Assembly (NCBI GenBank): GCA_037447655.1
Contig: JBBHKE010001685.1
Span: 1 to 64,000 of the forward strand
Length of the DNA: 64,000 nucleotides
Direction of reading: 5' to 3'
Source: Zygnema cylindricum
Taxonomy: Eukaryota; Streptophyta; Zygnematophyceae; Zygnematales; Zygnemataceae
In this document: positions 1 to 12,394 of the stretch, in pieces
How the letters are laid out: each line of letters begins with the position of its first letter
Numbering within the stretch: position 1 is the first letter of the stretch
The notes under the pieces: model-generated
Told to the model about the DNA's origin: nothing
Databases searched by the model: none
The model's input: only the letters and a program-made list of their open reading frames with translations
Position numbers and translations under genes: made by a program

Positions 1-833
1 CTTGTGAAAAGGTAAAAGTGGAAAGACGAGGATTTCACCTTTCCGTACAACCGTAGAAACCGTTGCAATCCAATATTAGCAATCCAAATAGTGTGCACAA
101 ATGAAGGTTGGTTTACGTGTTAGAAAAACACGTAAACACGCTAACAACGATGCACGGCGTAATATGTCTATATTTTTTCCGAAACATTAACCGACTTTGG
201 GACAAAACCTTTTTTCCTTTTCAATTTGAAAATGCAAGGATAACCACTAATTGCAAGAAGAAAACCTTAAAAAAAGTTCCCAAAAAACTAACACCCTGAA
301 TTTTCTCTTGTAGAATTTTAATTTCCTTCATAAAATTGAAGAAATGTAAAGTTTCTACCATCTCTCCCGCTCAATATTATGTGTACTATATATACATATA
401 TTCCATTTCAAATAGTTTCAAACGAAATAGCACAAAACAAACCGTGAAGTTCTGATTATGGATGGTTAAATATGATTACTTCAAAATGTAAAATTTCCAA
501 AAAATCACATTTATTCGAATACCTCCCTTGCCCCCCCCACATAACCCGGACTGACCTCTCTCCTTTCCCCTATGAAGCCTTTAAAAATTCCAATTTAAAT
601 GAGTTGTAAAATGAGAAACATTACTAATATAAACTCATCATCCACGATTTATCATCACTTAGTCATAGTTACTTACCATTATTATAAATCGTTTGTTGTT
701 TTTATTACTACTTACTATGGTATTTTTCGTGCATGATCCCTCCATTTCCACTCACATCTTTTTTTATCACAAAACATTACCATTTATCTTTCACTTTTTA
801 TGACTACGATAGCCATTGTGCCATGGGTCTTAC
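1..833. other. AT-rich DNA, no gene seen
   Basis: I see no coding potential, RNA gene or mobile element here. It lies 3' of the last visible exon of the minus-strand LRR gene, so it is probably intron sequence of that gene. No further LRR exon with the expected pattern was found in it. Confidence 0.5.
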
Positions 834-3800
834 AAGGAATTGAGAGATGTTAGTTTTTTAATGGACGACGGAATACTTCCACTCAATTGGTTTCCACAAA
901 GATTTCTATAATAAAAGACATACCCAATCCACCAACCCCGCACCCCTCCCCTCCACCGGTAAGTGCCTTTTCCTTAAAATTGGTGCACATGGTAAACTAG
1001 AAAAAAGTTTAGAATGTATTCTTCATAAATACATTTGACGGGTTTTATCCACCAACACAATGATAAAAACAAAGATTGACATTGTTTGGAACGGATTATC
1101 TTTTGTACTTTTGTACGGTGGTTTTGACGTCAGCACACAAAATACCTATGCACAATCGTACTTGTTTGCATACGCCGCCCTCTTTTCCGTTTTCCTACAA
1201 TTCCTCGCTACGTTTTTCCAATTTTAACTAATGTATTAACAAAACCAGTTTACAACCGCTTTAAATATGAAGAGACTTCATATATGGATGAAAAAAAAAT
1301 GCAAAAAAATCAAAAATATAACAATCATAAGCGGAACAAAAGAAACATTTGCGATCGTCTAGTAGCTCCACCGTATATAGATATCCATATGAATAGCAAA
1401 TAAACATGTGTAATGTCCACATCTAATATTTTGCCCCTCATTGTTGTTTTTAAATGATTAAAAGGATTCCCACGCCTCATGGACTTCAATCAGAATTCCC
1501 ATCCCCCTTCCCTTTCCCCCCCCACCTCCACGTCAATTTTCTTCAATCGTGTGACTAAATTTTCCATGATTACATTGCAAACAAATAAGAAAAATTAACT
1601 TTTAAAAATGAAAATGTGTCTAAAAAAAAAAACCTCAAGTGTTTACGATGTTAAATCAAAAGATACGTAAATCGCTTTAATTCTCTTTTTTTTTCTACTA
1701 GCGAAATACATACTAACATTAACAAGTACTTCAAAAAATTAGAATCAATTAATTGGTATTACTTAAATATATTTACTTTCATTTAGTATTGGATTACTAT
1801 GATTACTTAACATTATTTACAATTTATTAATAAATGTTTAGTTATTTTTTTATATCATACATTATTTTTTAATTATTATTATTAATATATGTTTTTTTAA
1901 TATTGTTTTCGCCAACTATAGGTATGAATACATAGAGTCCTTTCCTTTTTTTTTTTCTTTTTTTTTTGCGTCACACAACTATAGTGACATGTGTCTCACA
2001 AGCTATAAAGGGATGTCAATTTCTGGATAGAAGATGGAATGCCTCCACTCAACTGGTTGGTATTTAAAATTCTGTGACATCGGTCATTACCACCCAACCA
2101 ACCCCTCCTTTTCGGTCAAATGTCTCCTTGTTAAAATGTGCTACAAGATTACAAACCCAAAACAAATCAATATTGAATTCTCAGCAATTTTACCTAAAGT
2201 ATTTTGATCCACGATCACACTAACCAAGCGTAGGTAATAATTGCTATTTCGTGATCCCTTCCCACACACTTTTTTTTTTCCTCCAAATAAACCATAACCA
2301 GTTAGGGTGTACTTTTGGCCGAAAACATAGCCAAAGTCTTATGTGTCTTACAAGTTTTTGAGGGATTTTAGATCACCGAAAGATGATGGAATGCTTCCAT
2401 TCAAGTTGTTTTCACCTAGCTCTCTGCAATTCCGTACATGCCCACACCAGCAAAATCCCACCCACCACCCCCCCAAGTGTCTCCAAATTAAAACAGGTAA
2501 AACAGCCCAAGTGTCTCCAAATTAAAACAGGTAAAACAAATTTCTTAAACAGAAAAGGTGAATTTTCACACATAAGGCATTTTTTCACATACATTTTACT
2601 CTCTTTTTGTTACACAAAGAAGAGAGCTTGACATCACAAAAGGAATTTTTCTTTAAAAAAAAAATAGTATTCAGGACTTGTTATGTATTGTTTTCAATCA
2701 TAAATATTAGGTATAAAAACCAAGTTTCATGCTATATAATAAGTTTAATTATGTCCTGTAAATTGTTGTTTTGTAAATTTTCTTCATATTGTTATTTATT
2801 ATTTACTATTTTTCATTCTTATTTATTATTATATTTTACTCCAAATTCCATGACAAACTATAAGGTACACTTTCGATGTGCAGCTTAGCTATAGTGTCAT
2901 GTGTCTTACAGGTGCTCAAGAGACGCCAATTGGCCGATGGATGATGGAATGCTTCCACTCAATTGGTTGGTTCGTAGGTATCTATACAAACGGTATTCCC
3001 ACCCCACCAATCCCCGTCCTCGGGCCAAGTGCCTCCCAAGTTACAATTGGCTCCGAGGTTATGAACCATAACATTCGAGTGTGAAACCTTAGTAAATACA
3101 TTGAAAGCGTTTTCATCAACCATCACACTTTAAACAAAATTACAAAAAAAAATTGAATTGTTTTTTTATTGTAGAGTTGGCCTTGAAATCCATAATCACA
3201 TTTAATTTCATACCTTTCCTCGCAATCTCCCCTGCCCACCCCACTTTCTTACATTATGTCACTCGATATTTCCAACTTAGACAAAATATAGCACAGTAAC
3301 AATAATGACGTAAACTCGAAATCATCATTATTATTGTCGTCGTCATCATGATCAACATCATCGTCGTCATCACGAAAATCATTGTTTTTTATATTTTTGA
3401 TAAGAAAAAAAAAAAAACAAAAACGACAACTTATATTTTGAAATAGTTGTTCTAAGCCTAAAAGTTAAAGAATTACGATTTTTAAAATTTACCATTTAGT
3501 AATTTTTCTAACTTATGAATTCATGATTTTTCATTCCAACCAATCTTGTATGACACAACTGTAAAGTTAGGCTTCTTACAAGTATTTAAGGGATGTCATT
3601 TGACCGATGGATGATGGAATGTTTCCACTCAACTGGTTGGCTTCCAAACGTCTAGAACGTCAGGCGTCCCCTCACACCCTCAAAGTTCATTTCAGCTTGG
3701 GCATAAGTTTATACACCAAAAACAATTGAGAAAGAGTTCCCAATGAATTTGTCTACCAGGATTTTGTCACTCACCACATTTGAACGAAAATTTGATAATT

Positions 3801-5661
3801 ATAACGTCGAGATAATTTTTGTAACATAATTGACATACATATAATATGTCCGCATAAAATTGTTCTTATTTGTATGTGCTCCCTTTTTTTATATTCTACA
3901 GTCAATTTTTTCAATCCAAATTATCTCATAACGATTCTACAACCACAGTGACAACAGAAAATATCACACATGAATCACAAAACACCCAAAAAAAAAACTA
4001 AAGTAACTCTAGTTGCAATCAGGTTAGAATTCAAAACTACACGTACATACCGGTCTAATCTCTCCCTCATACATGATAAATAGATGTACACGTAGTGTTA
4101 TATTTGACCTCTTCCCCACCTTCCCCTTTGTCTTCCCTCTACTTTATGTAGTGCAAAAATGAAGTCAACAAATATAACCCGCAACCCAGTTAGAAAAGAA
4201 AAAAAACCAGTAAGATTTGGATAAAACAAAAAAAATACAAAATGCAATATTTTTACAAAAAATTGTTTTTTTCAGTCCTCCTCCCCTCTTTTTCCCTTTC
4301 CTCTATGGAAAAACTATAATTCACAAAACCAATTTAAAAAACAAAGGCAAATAGAGAATTTAACTACATAGTTGTTAAATACAGCGTTCCCTTACCACAT
4401 CCATTTCAATCACAATTCCTTCCCCCCCCTCCCCCCTTATCCCTCCCTTTTCCTCCATCCATCACTTCATATTCCAATTTTACATTTTTTTACACAAAGA
4501 CAAAAAAAACGTGAATTGTATAGAAGGAAAGTACAACTTGGCAAAAAAAACCAAAGAAAAAATCCTTTTTATCAACAATAAAAAAACCATCAGATTTTCT
4601 TATTGTTCCTTCGTTGAAAATTAAGACGTTACTTTCAACAAATTATGATCTACTTTTTCCGAATACTATATATAATTTCTATTATCTTTTATTATCAATA
4701 GATATTTTCTACTGTTATGACTGATTATTATGCATATTAGTTATTGTCATGATTTTTACTAATTATTTATATTTTTTATTATTATTATAATCTGCAATTA
4801 TTGCTTAATTGTTATTATTTGCTGTTTTTCGAAATTTTAAAGATAAATATCATAAATCATTTTTTATTATTTAAAGTTAATGTTAATTATGATTAAAAAT
4901 AATAGTACTTACTTTAACATTAACATTCAATACTTTTATGGTTTTTAAATTTGTGTTTCGTATTACTATTTCTAACTGTTAATAATTATTAATATTAATT
5001 CCCATTTATTTGAACGATTAATTACTTTTGTTACCTATTGTAGTTTACTATGTATTATACTGCTTACTCTTTGGGTTCTTTTTGTTAATTCGTTCTACGG
5101 TCTGTTATTATGATTTATTAACATTTTATACTACAATTATAAAAATAAATTTAATTAGTCATATAATTGTTTTCACTACAATAGTTATACATTCTAAGAA
5201 TTTTTTTTATAAATGTCATTCAATATTTATAATTCATTAGCATCAGACACTTGTCCAAACTACTGTCCATACTTCATATCGTAGAGACAGAGTCACAGCA
5301 GGCAGGAGGTTATGTATTGTTCAACGGTCGTTTAGTTGCTCTCGATGGCTCTTATTAAGATTAAGAGTTTCTTCAGTTATCGATTATTCCTATTACATTA
5401 TTATTAATATTATTATTAATATTATTGTTATTATTATTAACAGTTTTTCTGTCATTGCTATATTTATTCATTAAATTGTTTTCACAACTCCCTTTCTCTT
5501 TATCAACTCTTCATCCCAAACCATAGCCATTCACTGTACACTTTCCATGAGGACCATAGCCTTACAAGATATAGTGTCATATGCCTTACAAGATTTCGAG
5601 GGATCTCAGCTGACTGATAGAGGATGGAATGCTTCCGCTCAATTGGTTAACAGATAGATCT
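834..5661 (-). CDS. Plant-type LRR protein gene, partial, six 72-nt exons
   Basis: Exons in transcript order are 5590-5661, 3580-3651, 2910-2981, 2352-2423, 2000-2071 and 834-905. Each is exactly 72 nt, is flanked by AG and GT (GTAAGAC, GTAAGGC or GTGAGAC), has phase 2 and encodes one 24-residue repeat of the plant extracellular type, for example NQLSGSIPSSIGQL at 2910-2981. All six are open and splice in frame, so this part of the gene looks functional. Such repeats form the ligand-binding ectodomain of LRR receptor kinases, receptor-like proteins and secreted LRR proteins, and one exon per repeat is common in plant LRR receptor genes. The 5' exons (signal peptide, cap domain) were not recognised, and the 3' part (transmembrane, kinase or other module) would lie beyond the left edge. 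The C-terminal module is therefore unknown; the sister locus at 40-43 kb suggests Cys-rich and Pro-rich parts, but that is inference. Confidence 0.8.
3652..5589. other. Long AT-rich intron of the LRR gene
   Basis: This 1.9-kb gap between two LRR exons holds no further recognisable 72-nt repeat exon. It contains pyrimidine patches near 4260-4460 and TTA/ATT-rich simple sequence near 4650-5470. The other LRR introns are 0.2-1.1 kb, so exons may have been lost here. Confidence 0.4.
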
Positions 5662-6189
5662 CTGTGACACGGAACATTCGTAGCCCCCCCTCCTCCCCCC
5701 AAATTTCCTCCCATTTAGTATAGGCTACAAGGTCAACACTAAGGGAATAAATCTAAGCATGAAAAATTTATGCATAAAGAGTTTTTATCAAATCATTAAA
5801 AACAAATAGCATAAATTTCTAGTTGTTACAAATAGATTTGGCCACTCTCATTTTCAAAACAAAAAATGGAGACATACACATATTCGGAACTTCTTTTTTT
5901 TTTGTTCCTAAAAAGGGAAATTATTCTAGCATTAACAAAAATCCGAATTAAAAAACACCCCACCCCATTTGCAACACCTCCCGCACCTCCTCCTTTCCGA
6001 TGACCGAAAACAAAAAGACTAAAATAAAATCGAACCTAAACTGCAATACTTGGTTTTTCCATTTTTCATTGTCATAAACTTTACTTATTTGCTTTCCCTT
6101 TTTTTTTTCGCATGAGATGCTCTCCTCTCCCAACTTTTTACTCACAGCTCTTTTAGTCGTGTGAGGTTGCCAATCTCCGCTGCAATACT
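5662..6189. other. No feature recognised
   Basis: This stretch lies 5' of the first visible LRR exon on the minus strand. Its short ORFs show no recognisable domain. Confidence 0.4.
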
Positions 6190-6790
6190 CCCTCCCAGTC
6201 CAAACTGGATAAGAGATCTGCGCCCCCACCAATCGGTCGTTAAACGAGATCCCTCACTCCCGTCCCTCCCTTCCTCACAACGTTTTGCTCCGGACACTTT
6301 TCGACAGATTCTCACCACCTTCCTGTTTCTTACTTCCTTACTCTGATCCTATGACGATTTATTTTATTTCCTTTCCATTCTATCTTTCCTCTTCCATTTC
6401 CTCAATATAGGTTATGAACGGGAGCGATTTTATTCCTGATTCTCTTGTTTATTCACCACTTTGAGCCTCTTCCTCCCCTTCCCCCTCTTGCTCTCCTCTC
6501 CTATCTCTTACTGCAGGACGCTTGATCTTCGCTCTCCGATTTCGCCATCTCTATTTTCCTCCTTCCCCCTCCTTTCCGATCTCCTAATTCCTTTTTTCCC
6601 CTCCCTTCTTTTCCTTTTTCCCTCCTTTATTTCCATTTTCCTCCCGCCTTCATCGTCCCTCCTCTCCTAACGAGATCTCGCTTCCCCCCCCCACCTTGCC
6701 CTCCCCCCTCTCTCTGCCAACAAGGTCCCTTTTCCCACCTCCCCTCCTCGCTCTCCCTTCACTCTCCTCAAGGTCCCTCATTCTTGGTGG
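6190..6790. repeat. Pyrimidine-rich satellite block 1
   Basis: The plus strand is nearly all C and T, interrupted by a recurring spacer resembling TAACGAGATCCCTCATTCT (near 6221, 6668, 6718 and 6770). The same spacer and pyrimidine arms recur at 9505-10400, so the two blocks belong to one degenerate tandem family. ORFs in it are low-complexity Ser/Pro/Phe/Leu strings and are not genes. Confidence 0.6.
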
Positions 6791-9504
6791 GTGTGATTGA
6801 GTAGAAGGTGGAGGAGCAGAGGTTGGGGAAGAAAAAGCCTAAACTATTATAATCAAGAAAAGGAACGAACCAAGGGCAGTGCAAATAAGGGTTGCAATAA
6901 AGATGTTGATTCCATGATGGGACCGAAATTGTCATAAAATCGTCCGTTTTTATGCCGCTCGAATCGCCAAAACTAGCACCTTTATCCTTTATTTTACCAA
7001 AGTATTTATCTTTGTTGGACTAGTCAACAGAGTAAAATTTTATCACTTGCGAGTTGAAAGTATTTTTGGCATGTGTGTTTAAGAAATACTTGTTTTCCAC
7101 AACATTAGTGAAGGGAATGGATATTGTAGTGCGTTTACACATCAAATGTGGTGTTTAGCAATAAACATTTTCTTACATAATTAGAAGTCGGGCTCGCACA
7201 TTTACGATTCAGTAAGTATCGAACCAATATAGGTTAATTACATCATAAGCGAGATAGACGTAGTTTTGGGCACCAGGTCTTGAGCGAAGTTAAAATATTT
7301 ACCAAAGACGTTGCACATCGTGAAAGAGTATTTTGTTTAGAGTGGTGAGACAGGTATACGTGTTCCTAAATAGAACATTTCATATCTATAGGCCATACAT
7401 CTCGTAAAGTTGAAAGGCGGCATTGTAAAGAAGTTTTTATGATTAAGGTATAACTCTCGAGAAATTATATGATAATAGCATTTCATGGTCTCCACGAAAT
7501 ATATATATATTCCGTCGTAAACTTTAACAGTGGGTGCAAACAGTTCTCGTTAAACTTGCAAAACAGTTTCGGAAGGATATGTTGATGTTTTTCTTAAACA
7601 ACTAGAAAGTACGCCTCTATACATAAATTTATTTATTTTCATGGCTTACAAAGCTGGGGGGTGGCACCATTTCAATTAACGTACAATTGAGCTTTGTGTT
7701 ATATTGACGTCGTATACACCCTCTCTTTCACAAATAGGTTAGTGATAATGGATTGGTAGCTCGAATGAGACATTGATATTTTCTTTATCAAAAAAAGGCG
7801 GCTCCCGATGTATGTGCATCAACTATCAGCCCTTGACCAAGCGAACATGGAACATAAGGTATTAGTTACCTCGATTATTTTAGGGAAACAAAGAATTAAA
7901 GAACCATGTGACGTAGGTGACAGTCGTAGCAATGCTTTGGCCAGTAGTGGGCATAACACAAATAAGACTCCCCACAATTTAGTGTTAGAGAGCATAGAGA
8001 GAAGATGATAAAATATCAATTGTGGCTCGAGGTGAGTTTGACATTAACATTCAAATGGGTAAAGCTAGAAGAGAAAGAAATCGTGAAAAACCATTGTAAA
8101 AGTTAGTAATCCTGTTTCCTTGACTAAATAAGGAAGTGTCGAACAAAAAAGTTGAGTCCACGGCACAACAATATAACTCCCCTATATCGCGTAAATATAA
8201 GCTATTTCGAGGCATGTCAATATGACCCGTAATCAACAATGAGATAGCGACTTCCACCAAAGGGGATCATATCATTGACAAAAATAGTAACAAAGACAAA
8301 AATTTCAAGTCAACTACTGCATAACATGTATGAAGCAATCCACAATAGAGTGACAAAGTTTGGGGGAAGGGGAAAAATTATGTTGCAGCGGTGCATTCGA
8401 AGTCAGCCTCACAAAAGGTTAATGGCAAGGGAGATCGAAGTTATTACAAACTTTTCCAAATTGTAAGTATATAAATGTTCATGGCACAATCTCACCCTCA
8501 AAGATTTCTAAAGACCGGTCATGAATAATTTCAATACCCGGATAAATTCTAGCACCCTTAAATGAGCCTATTAGAATATGAGCTTGACCTCGACAACGAG
8601 AGCAATATTATCTTCGAAGAATCAGATCACCAACAAAAATTATAATCAAAATATAAGAAACGTTGACCCTATGGTGTAGGGATTGAAATGTACACCGATC
8701 TGAGTGAAACTCGTCGTGTGTTTGACCTCATTTTATGTCCAACTTCGAACACGATATCTCAGATTTAGACCATATATAGTTTCATTTTAATTAAGAAAAT
8801 TTATTTTTTTTTATTTAGTTTACGGACGAGATATTATGTGATTGATTGAGCAAAACCTTCTATTATTTCACAAAATTTTATTGTGTAACATTCCGTACAA
8901 AAACCATTACTAATTACGTTGCAAATAGAGGAACATTTTCAACAAAGTAGACGTCGGGGAACGCATCAGATAACTTGGCAATAGTATTTGTTATGCCGTC
9001 GCGAATGGGATGAGTTTCTTTGATAGAAATAGCTAAGATTAGATAGACTTTGGCTTATTATTCCTAGCGAATCTAATCGACTAAGGAAACCTTCTCGACA
9101 ATCGTTACAGCATCCATAGATGCTTCATCGATAGGAGAGCTTTTGCAGGATAAATATTTCCAGATTTATTATGATCGGTAGCATGAGTGGCCGCAAATAT
9201 CCAGTACAAATAATTTGCGCTGTCAAACTTGACTGGTGGGTGGTGCCTAATACCTATTAGAGGTTATGGTATTCTGAAATGTGTAGGAGTAAAGGCTTTT
9301 AAAAAGCAAATCGAAGCCATTTCGAAGGAAAGACATAATGAAGCAAAGCCATGACAACGGGAAAGAACAGAAAAGAATCTAGTCGTGAAGATAAGACACC
9401 TTCTTATGTTAATAGGAAAATAAAGAAGTATTGTGACAGACGTAAGAAGAGAAACATGCAGTGTAAATAAAATGTAAATACCTTAAGGAGAGTGGCATTA
9501 AAGG
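6791..9504. other. 2.7 kb without recognisable gene
   Basis: Only short ORFs occur (the longest near 7808-8019 and 8051-8260), without known motifs and overlapping on both strands. No LTR, TIR, tRNA or splice-consistent exon series was found. It lies between two blocks of the same satellite. It could be an old, degraded transposon, but nothing specific supports that. Confidence 0.4.
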
Positions 9505-10620
9505 ATTCCAACGTGTCTATCTCCCCCGCCCTCTCTCTTTTTTCTCCTCTCTTACCTCCCTCTCCGAACGAGTTCCATTGTTCTGCCACATCGGTCCCTC
9601 CCACATCTCCCTCTCTAAACGATATCCCTCATTCTCCACCACCCTTTTTTTTTCTCCGCTCTCTTCCCTTAACAAGTTCCCTTGCTCCCTTACCTCCTCC
9701 CCTCCTCCCATCTCCCCTTCCTTTCTTGAAGAGACCCGTTGTTCTTTTCCCCCCCTTTCCTCCTCCCTGCCTCTTTAGCAAGTTCCCTCCTCCCCTAACC
9801 TCCACCCTCTTCCCTTTCCCCTCACCCCTTCTCTCCTAAGTACATCGTTTATTCTCTTTTCCCCACCCCCTACCTCCTCCTTTTCCCCCCACTCTTCGTC
9901 CTCCTCTTCCCCCCCTCTCTTCGCCTCTTCCTCCCCCCTCTTTTCCTTAACGAGATCCCTCGGCCTCTTCCCTTTCGCCCTTCTAACATTTCCCTCCCAC
10001 CTCTCTCTGCTAAAATGGTTCCTCGTTCCTCCACCTATTCTCCCCCATCTCTACTCCCTCTCATGACCAAACACCCTATTCTCCTCCCCTCCCCTTCCCC
10101 CCTCCTCCCTGCCTCTCCTTACACATTCCTTGGTCCCCCAACCTCCTGTTTCTCCCCTACTCAACCTCCCCTCCTCTTAACAAGATCCTTCATTCTCTCC
10201 CCGGCCCCCCTTTTTTCCCCTCTTTCCCCCTTCCCTTTCTCTCCACCCCCTCCCCTCCCTCCCTTAACGAGATCCTTTATTTCCCCTTCCCCCCTCCTCC
10301 CCTCCTTCCCCTGCTTCCCCTCTTTCCCCCTCGGTTTCCCTCCCCCTCCTCTTCCTCCCTCCCTCTCTTAGATCCCTCGTTCTATTTCTTTTTCTGCTTC
10401 ACATTTCCCCTCCGTCTTCTATAAACCCATACATATATCTATACCTCTGTCTTATATACCAAAGAGGATGTCTTCTCCCTCTCCCATTGGTAATCAAAGA
10501 AAATTCTTGCTTCCCTCTCTCCCCTCCTCCACCCCTCTTCCACCCCCCCCCCCCTTCCCCCTCTCCCTCCTCTCCTCCTCTTCCGTTCCCCTCTCCTTCC
10601 CCCCTCCCCCTCCTCTAAGC
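9505..10620. repeat. Pyrimidine-rich satellite block 2
   Basis: About 1.1 kb with plus-strand C+T far above background. The spacer resembling TAACGAGATCCCTCATTCT recurs every 45-90 bases (near 9558, 9614, 9669, 9776, 9948, 10185, 10265 and 10367), which marks degenerate tandem units. The end (10493-10617) is an almost pure CT tract. Long strand-asymmetric pyrimidine tracts can form triplex DNA. Long ORFs on either strand are composition artefacts. Confidence 0.65.
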
Positions 10621-10743
10621 TTCGCCAGCCCAAGCATAGCTCTGAATACACATCGCAACAGAGCTTATGCAGCCTATGAAATAAAATAAAGTGCGAAATT
10701 TCAGTATGAAATCCAAGCTCGATTCAGTATGAAATGAAAACCC

Positions 10744-10860
10744 GAGAATCAGTGCGAAGATTCAGTGCGTAGATTCAGTGCCAGGATCCAGTACTTAGAT
10801 TTAGTGCGTAGATTCTGTGCGAAGATTCAGTGCGAAAATTCAGTGCGAGGATTCGGTTCG
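10744..10860. repeat. 13-bp minisatellite
   Basis: About nine imperfect copies of a 13-bp unit resembling AGATTCAGTGCGA run head to tail. Two looser units lie just upstream (10690-10735). The array lies immediately 3' of the small minus-strand gene at 10900-11233. Confidence 0.8.
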
Positions 10861-10899
10861 TATTTTACGCATCAGAGAATGGCACGTGGCGAGAATCAC

Positions 10900-11233
10900 T
10901 CACATTATGTACACGCGACCGGACCTGTCGCAATTGAAATTATATCCGCACACAATCTCCGGAAAGTTCCCCTTATTCGCGACGGCCGCCTTTACCGCCT
11001 CCAGGGTCGACTCTGCAGCAGCCGTAGTGGCGGAAGAGTCGAAGGAACGAATAAGAGCGAGGTTTCGCACGTGTGAAGATAGGTAATGCATACGAAGAAG
11101 GGGAGAAAGGAAAGTCAAAGGGAGGGGAAAACGTACTATCTGGCTCCGGCATGGCTCCGAAGTAATCTCCCGTGGTGATTGCCACGTGGCACGCTAAGAA
11201 CAGCACTGTCGCGATGAGCATGGTGGCAGCCAT
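10900..11233 (-). CDS. Candidate small secreted protein, two exons
   Basis: I did not recognise a family. Exon 1 (11137-11233) starts with ATG and encodes a hydrophobic N-terminus, MAATMLIATVLFLACHVA, that reads as a signal peptide. It ends at a GTACGT donor. Exon 2 (10900-11012) follows a GCTGCAG acceptor. The phases match (1 nt + 2 nt), giving a 69-residue product that stops at TGA (10900-10902). The mature part would have two cysteines (motif CGYNFNC). Two G-box-like GCCACGTGGC sites lie at the gene, one 51 bases upstream of the ATG. Without splicing, the exon-1 ORF runs to 86 residues with a low-complexity tail, which is less convincing. It could also be a chance exon pair. Confidence 0.4.
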
Positions 11234-11283
11234 GGGTGAGGATTCGCTACGTCACACTCTTAAAAGAGGTTCTTTTAACAAAA

Positions 11284-11293
11284 GCCACGTGGC
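11284..11293. promoter_or_regulatory. G-box palindrome upstream of the small secreted gene
   Basis: GCCACGTGGC is a perfect palindrome with a CACGTG core, the binding site of plant bZIP and bHLH factors. It lies 51 bases upstream of the ATG at 11233. The same 10-mer at 11181-11190 falls inside exon 1. Confidence 0.4.
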
Positions 11294-11299
11294 GATTTT

Positions 11300-12040
11300 G
11301 CTTCACTAAGAGTTTCCAGTTTTGAAGTAAATATGTTTTTTAGTTTAGTTCACGCGTGTGAACCTGTCTCTAGTCTGTACTTTCCTCGATGGGAATCTTA
11401 TGGCGAACGTTTTATTGTGACGGAGAGCCATCCGTCGATTTCGGTCACACGTGTAATCGGTCTTCCAGTTACAATGAAAATTTTGCTCTGAACTGAAGAC
11501 CGTATAATTTTAACGTTCAAGCCGTACAAATTAAGCATACTTCGCATGTGCGAACCTGAATTGTGAGAATCTTTGCTGAGTCCTTTGACGGCGGTTTTTC
11601 AGCGTTGCAAAAACTTGAGATTTCACGCGTGCGAACTCGTCTGAAGCTTGAATGTAGCTCACGCTCTACAGCTGGCACTATAACATTCTGCCACGCCAGA
11701 AGCTTCAAAACCCACATTATTTTTCTCGACGGATTAAGACGATCTAATGGACGGCGAGTCGTTATTTTTCTGATCGGGAGGCGACTTTTTTCATCCACTC
11801 TGGCATCCACCTCATCGCCGCGATTACTCTGACGTCCAACTCACCAGCAGTACACCGTTGTATCGGCATATCGCTATCAGGGTGCGTCAGACGGTCAACC
11901 GAAACCGTGACCGACCGTTAACCGACCGCCCGCGCCGGATCCGAAATGGATTCAGTTGCCAAATTTTGAGGGCCGGGCGGTTGCGGTCGGTTGATTCACC
12001 AGAAAAAAAAAAACGGTCGGTTACGGTCGGTCAACCAACA
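11300..12040. other. No gene recognised; GGTCGGTT-rich stretch
   Basis: Short overlapping ORFs on both strands have no motif. From 11895 to 12025 the motif GGTCGGTT/AACCGACC recurs in both orientations, and it returns at 12510-12605. It may mark the ends of an old DNA transposon enclosing the tandem repeats at 12049-12390, but no clean terminal inverted repeat was found. Confidence 0.35.
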
Positions 12041-12048
12041 AACCAAAA

Positions 12049-12268
12049 AAAAATGAAAATTATGTACTGTCTATACAATCCAACATTATTGTACTTTGTA
12101 CTCTTTGGTATCGTGGAAGTAAATGAAAATTATGTACTGTCTATACAATCCAACATTATTGTACTTTGTACTCTTTGGTATCATGGAAGTACATTACATC
12201 ATGATTCAATCCAACATTATTGTACTTTGTACTCTTTGGTATCATGGAAGTACATTACATCATGATTA
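12049..12268. repeat. Tandem repeat, about 70-bp and 61-bp units
   Basis: A unit that begins ATGAAAATTATGTACTGTC and contains CAATCCAACATTATTGTAC and TCTTTGGTATC occurs twice in full (12051-12121, 12122-12192). A third copy, shortened at its 5' end, runs to 12265. Copies are nearly identical, so the expansion is recent. Confidence 0.85.
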
Positions 12269-12392
12269 GCGTCGCAAATCTGACACGATAGTACACTATT
12301 CATTTCGCAAATCTTAGGGAACGCAACAAAGCGTCGCAAATCTGACACGTTAGTAAACACTATTCATTTTGCAAATCTAAGGGAACGCGACA
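12269..12392. repeat. Direct repeat, about 62-bp unit, two copies
   Basis: The block GCGTCGCAAATCTGACACG, followed by a TTCATTT-GCAAATCT segment and GGGAACGC, occurs twice head to tail, directly next to the previous array. Confidence 0.8.
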
Positions 12393-12394
12393 AA

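Noticed and set aside
10493-10620. CRISPR-like or ordered repeat array
   Set aside because: Only low-complexity CT sequence, no regular spacers; the DNA is eukaryotic.
9492-10651. Long Pro/Ser/Leu-rich and Gly/Arg/Glu-rich ORFs
   Set aside because: Both strands are open because of the pyrimidine satellite; no start context, splice pattern or domain.
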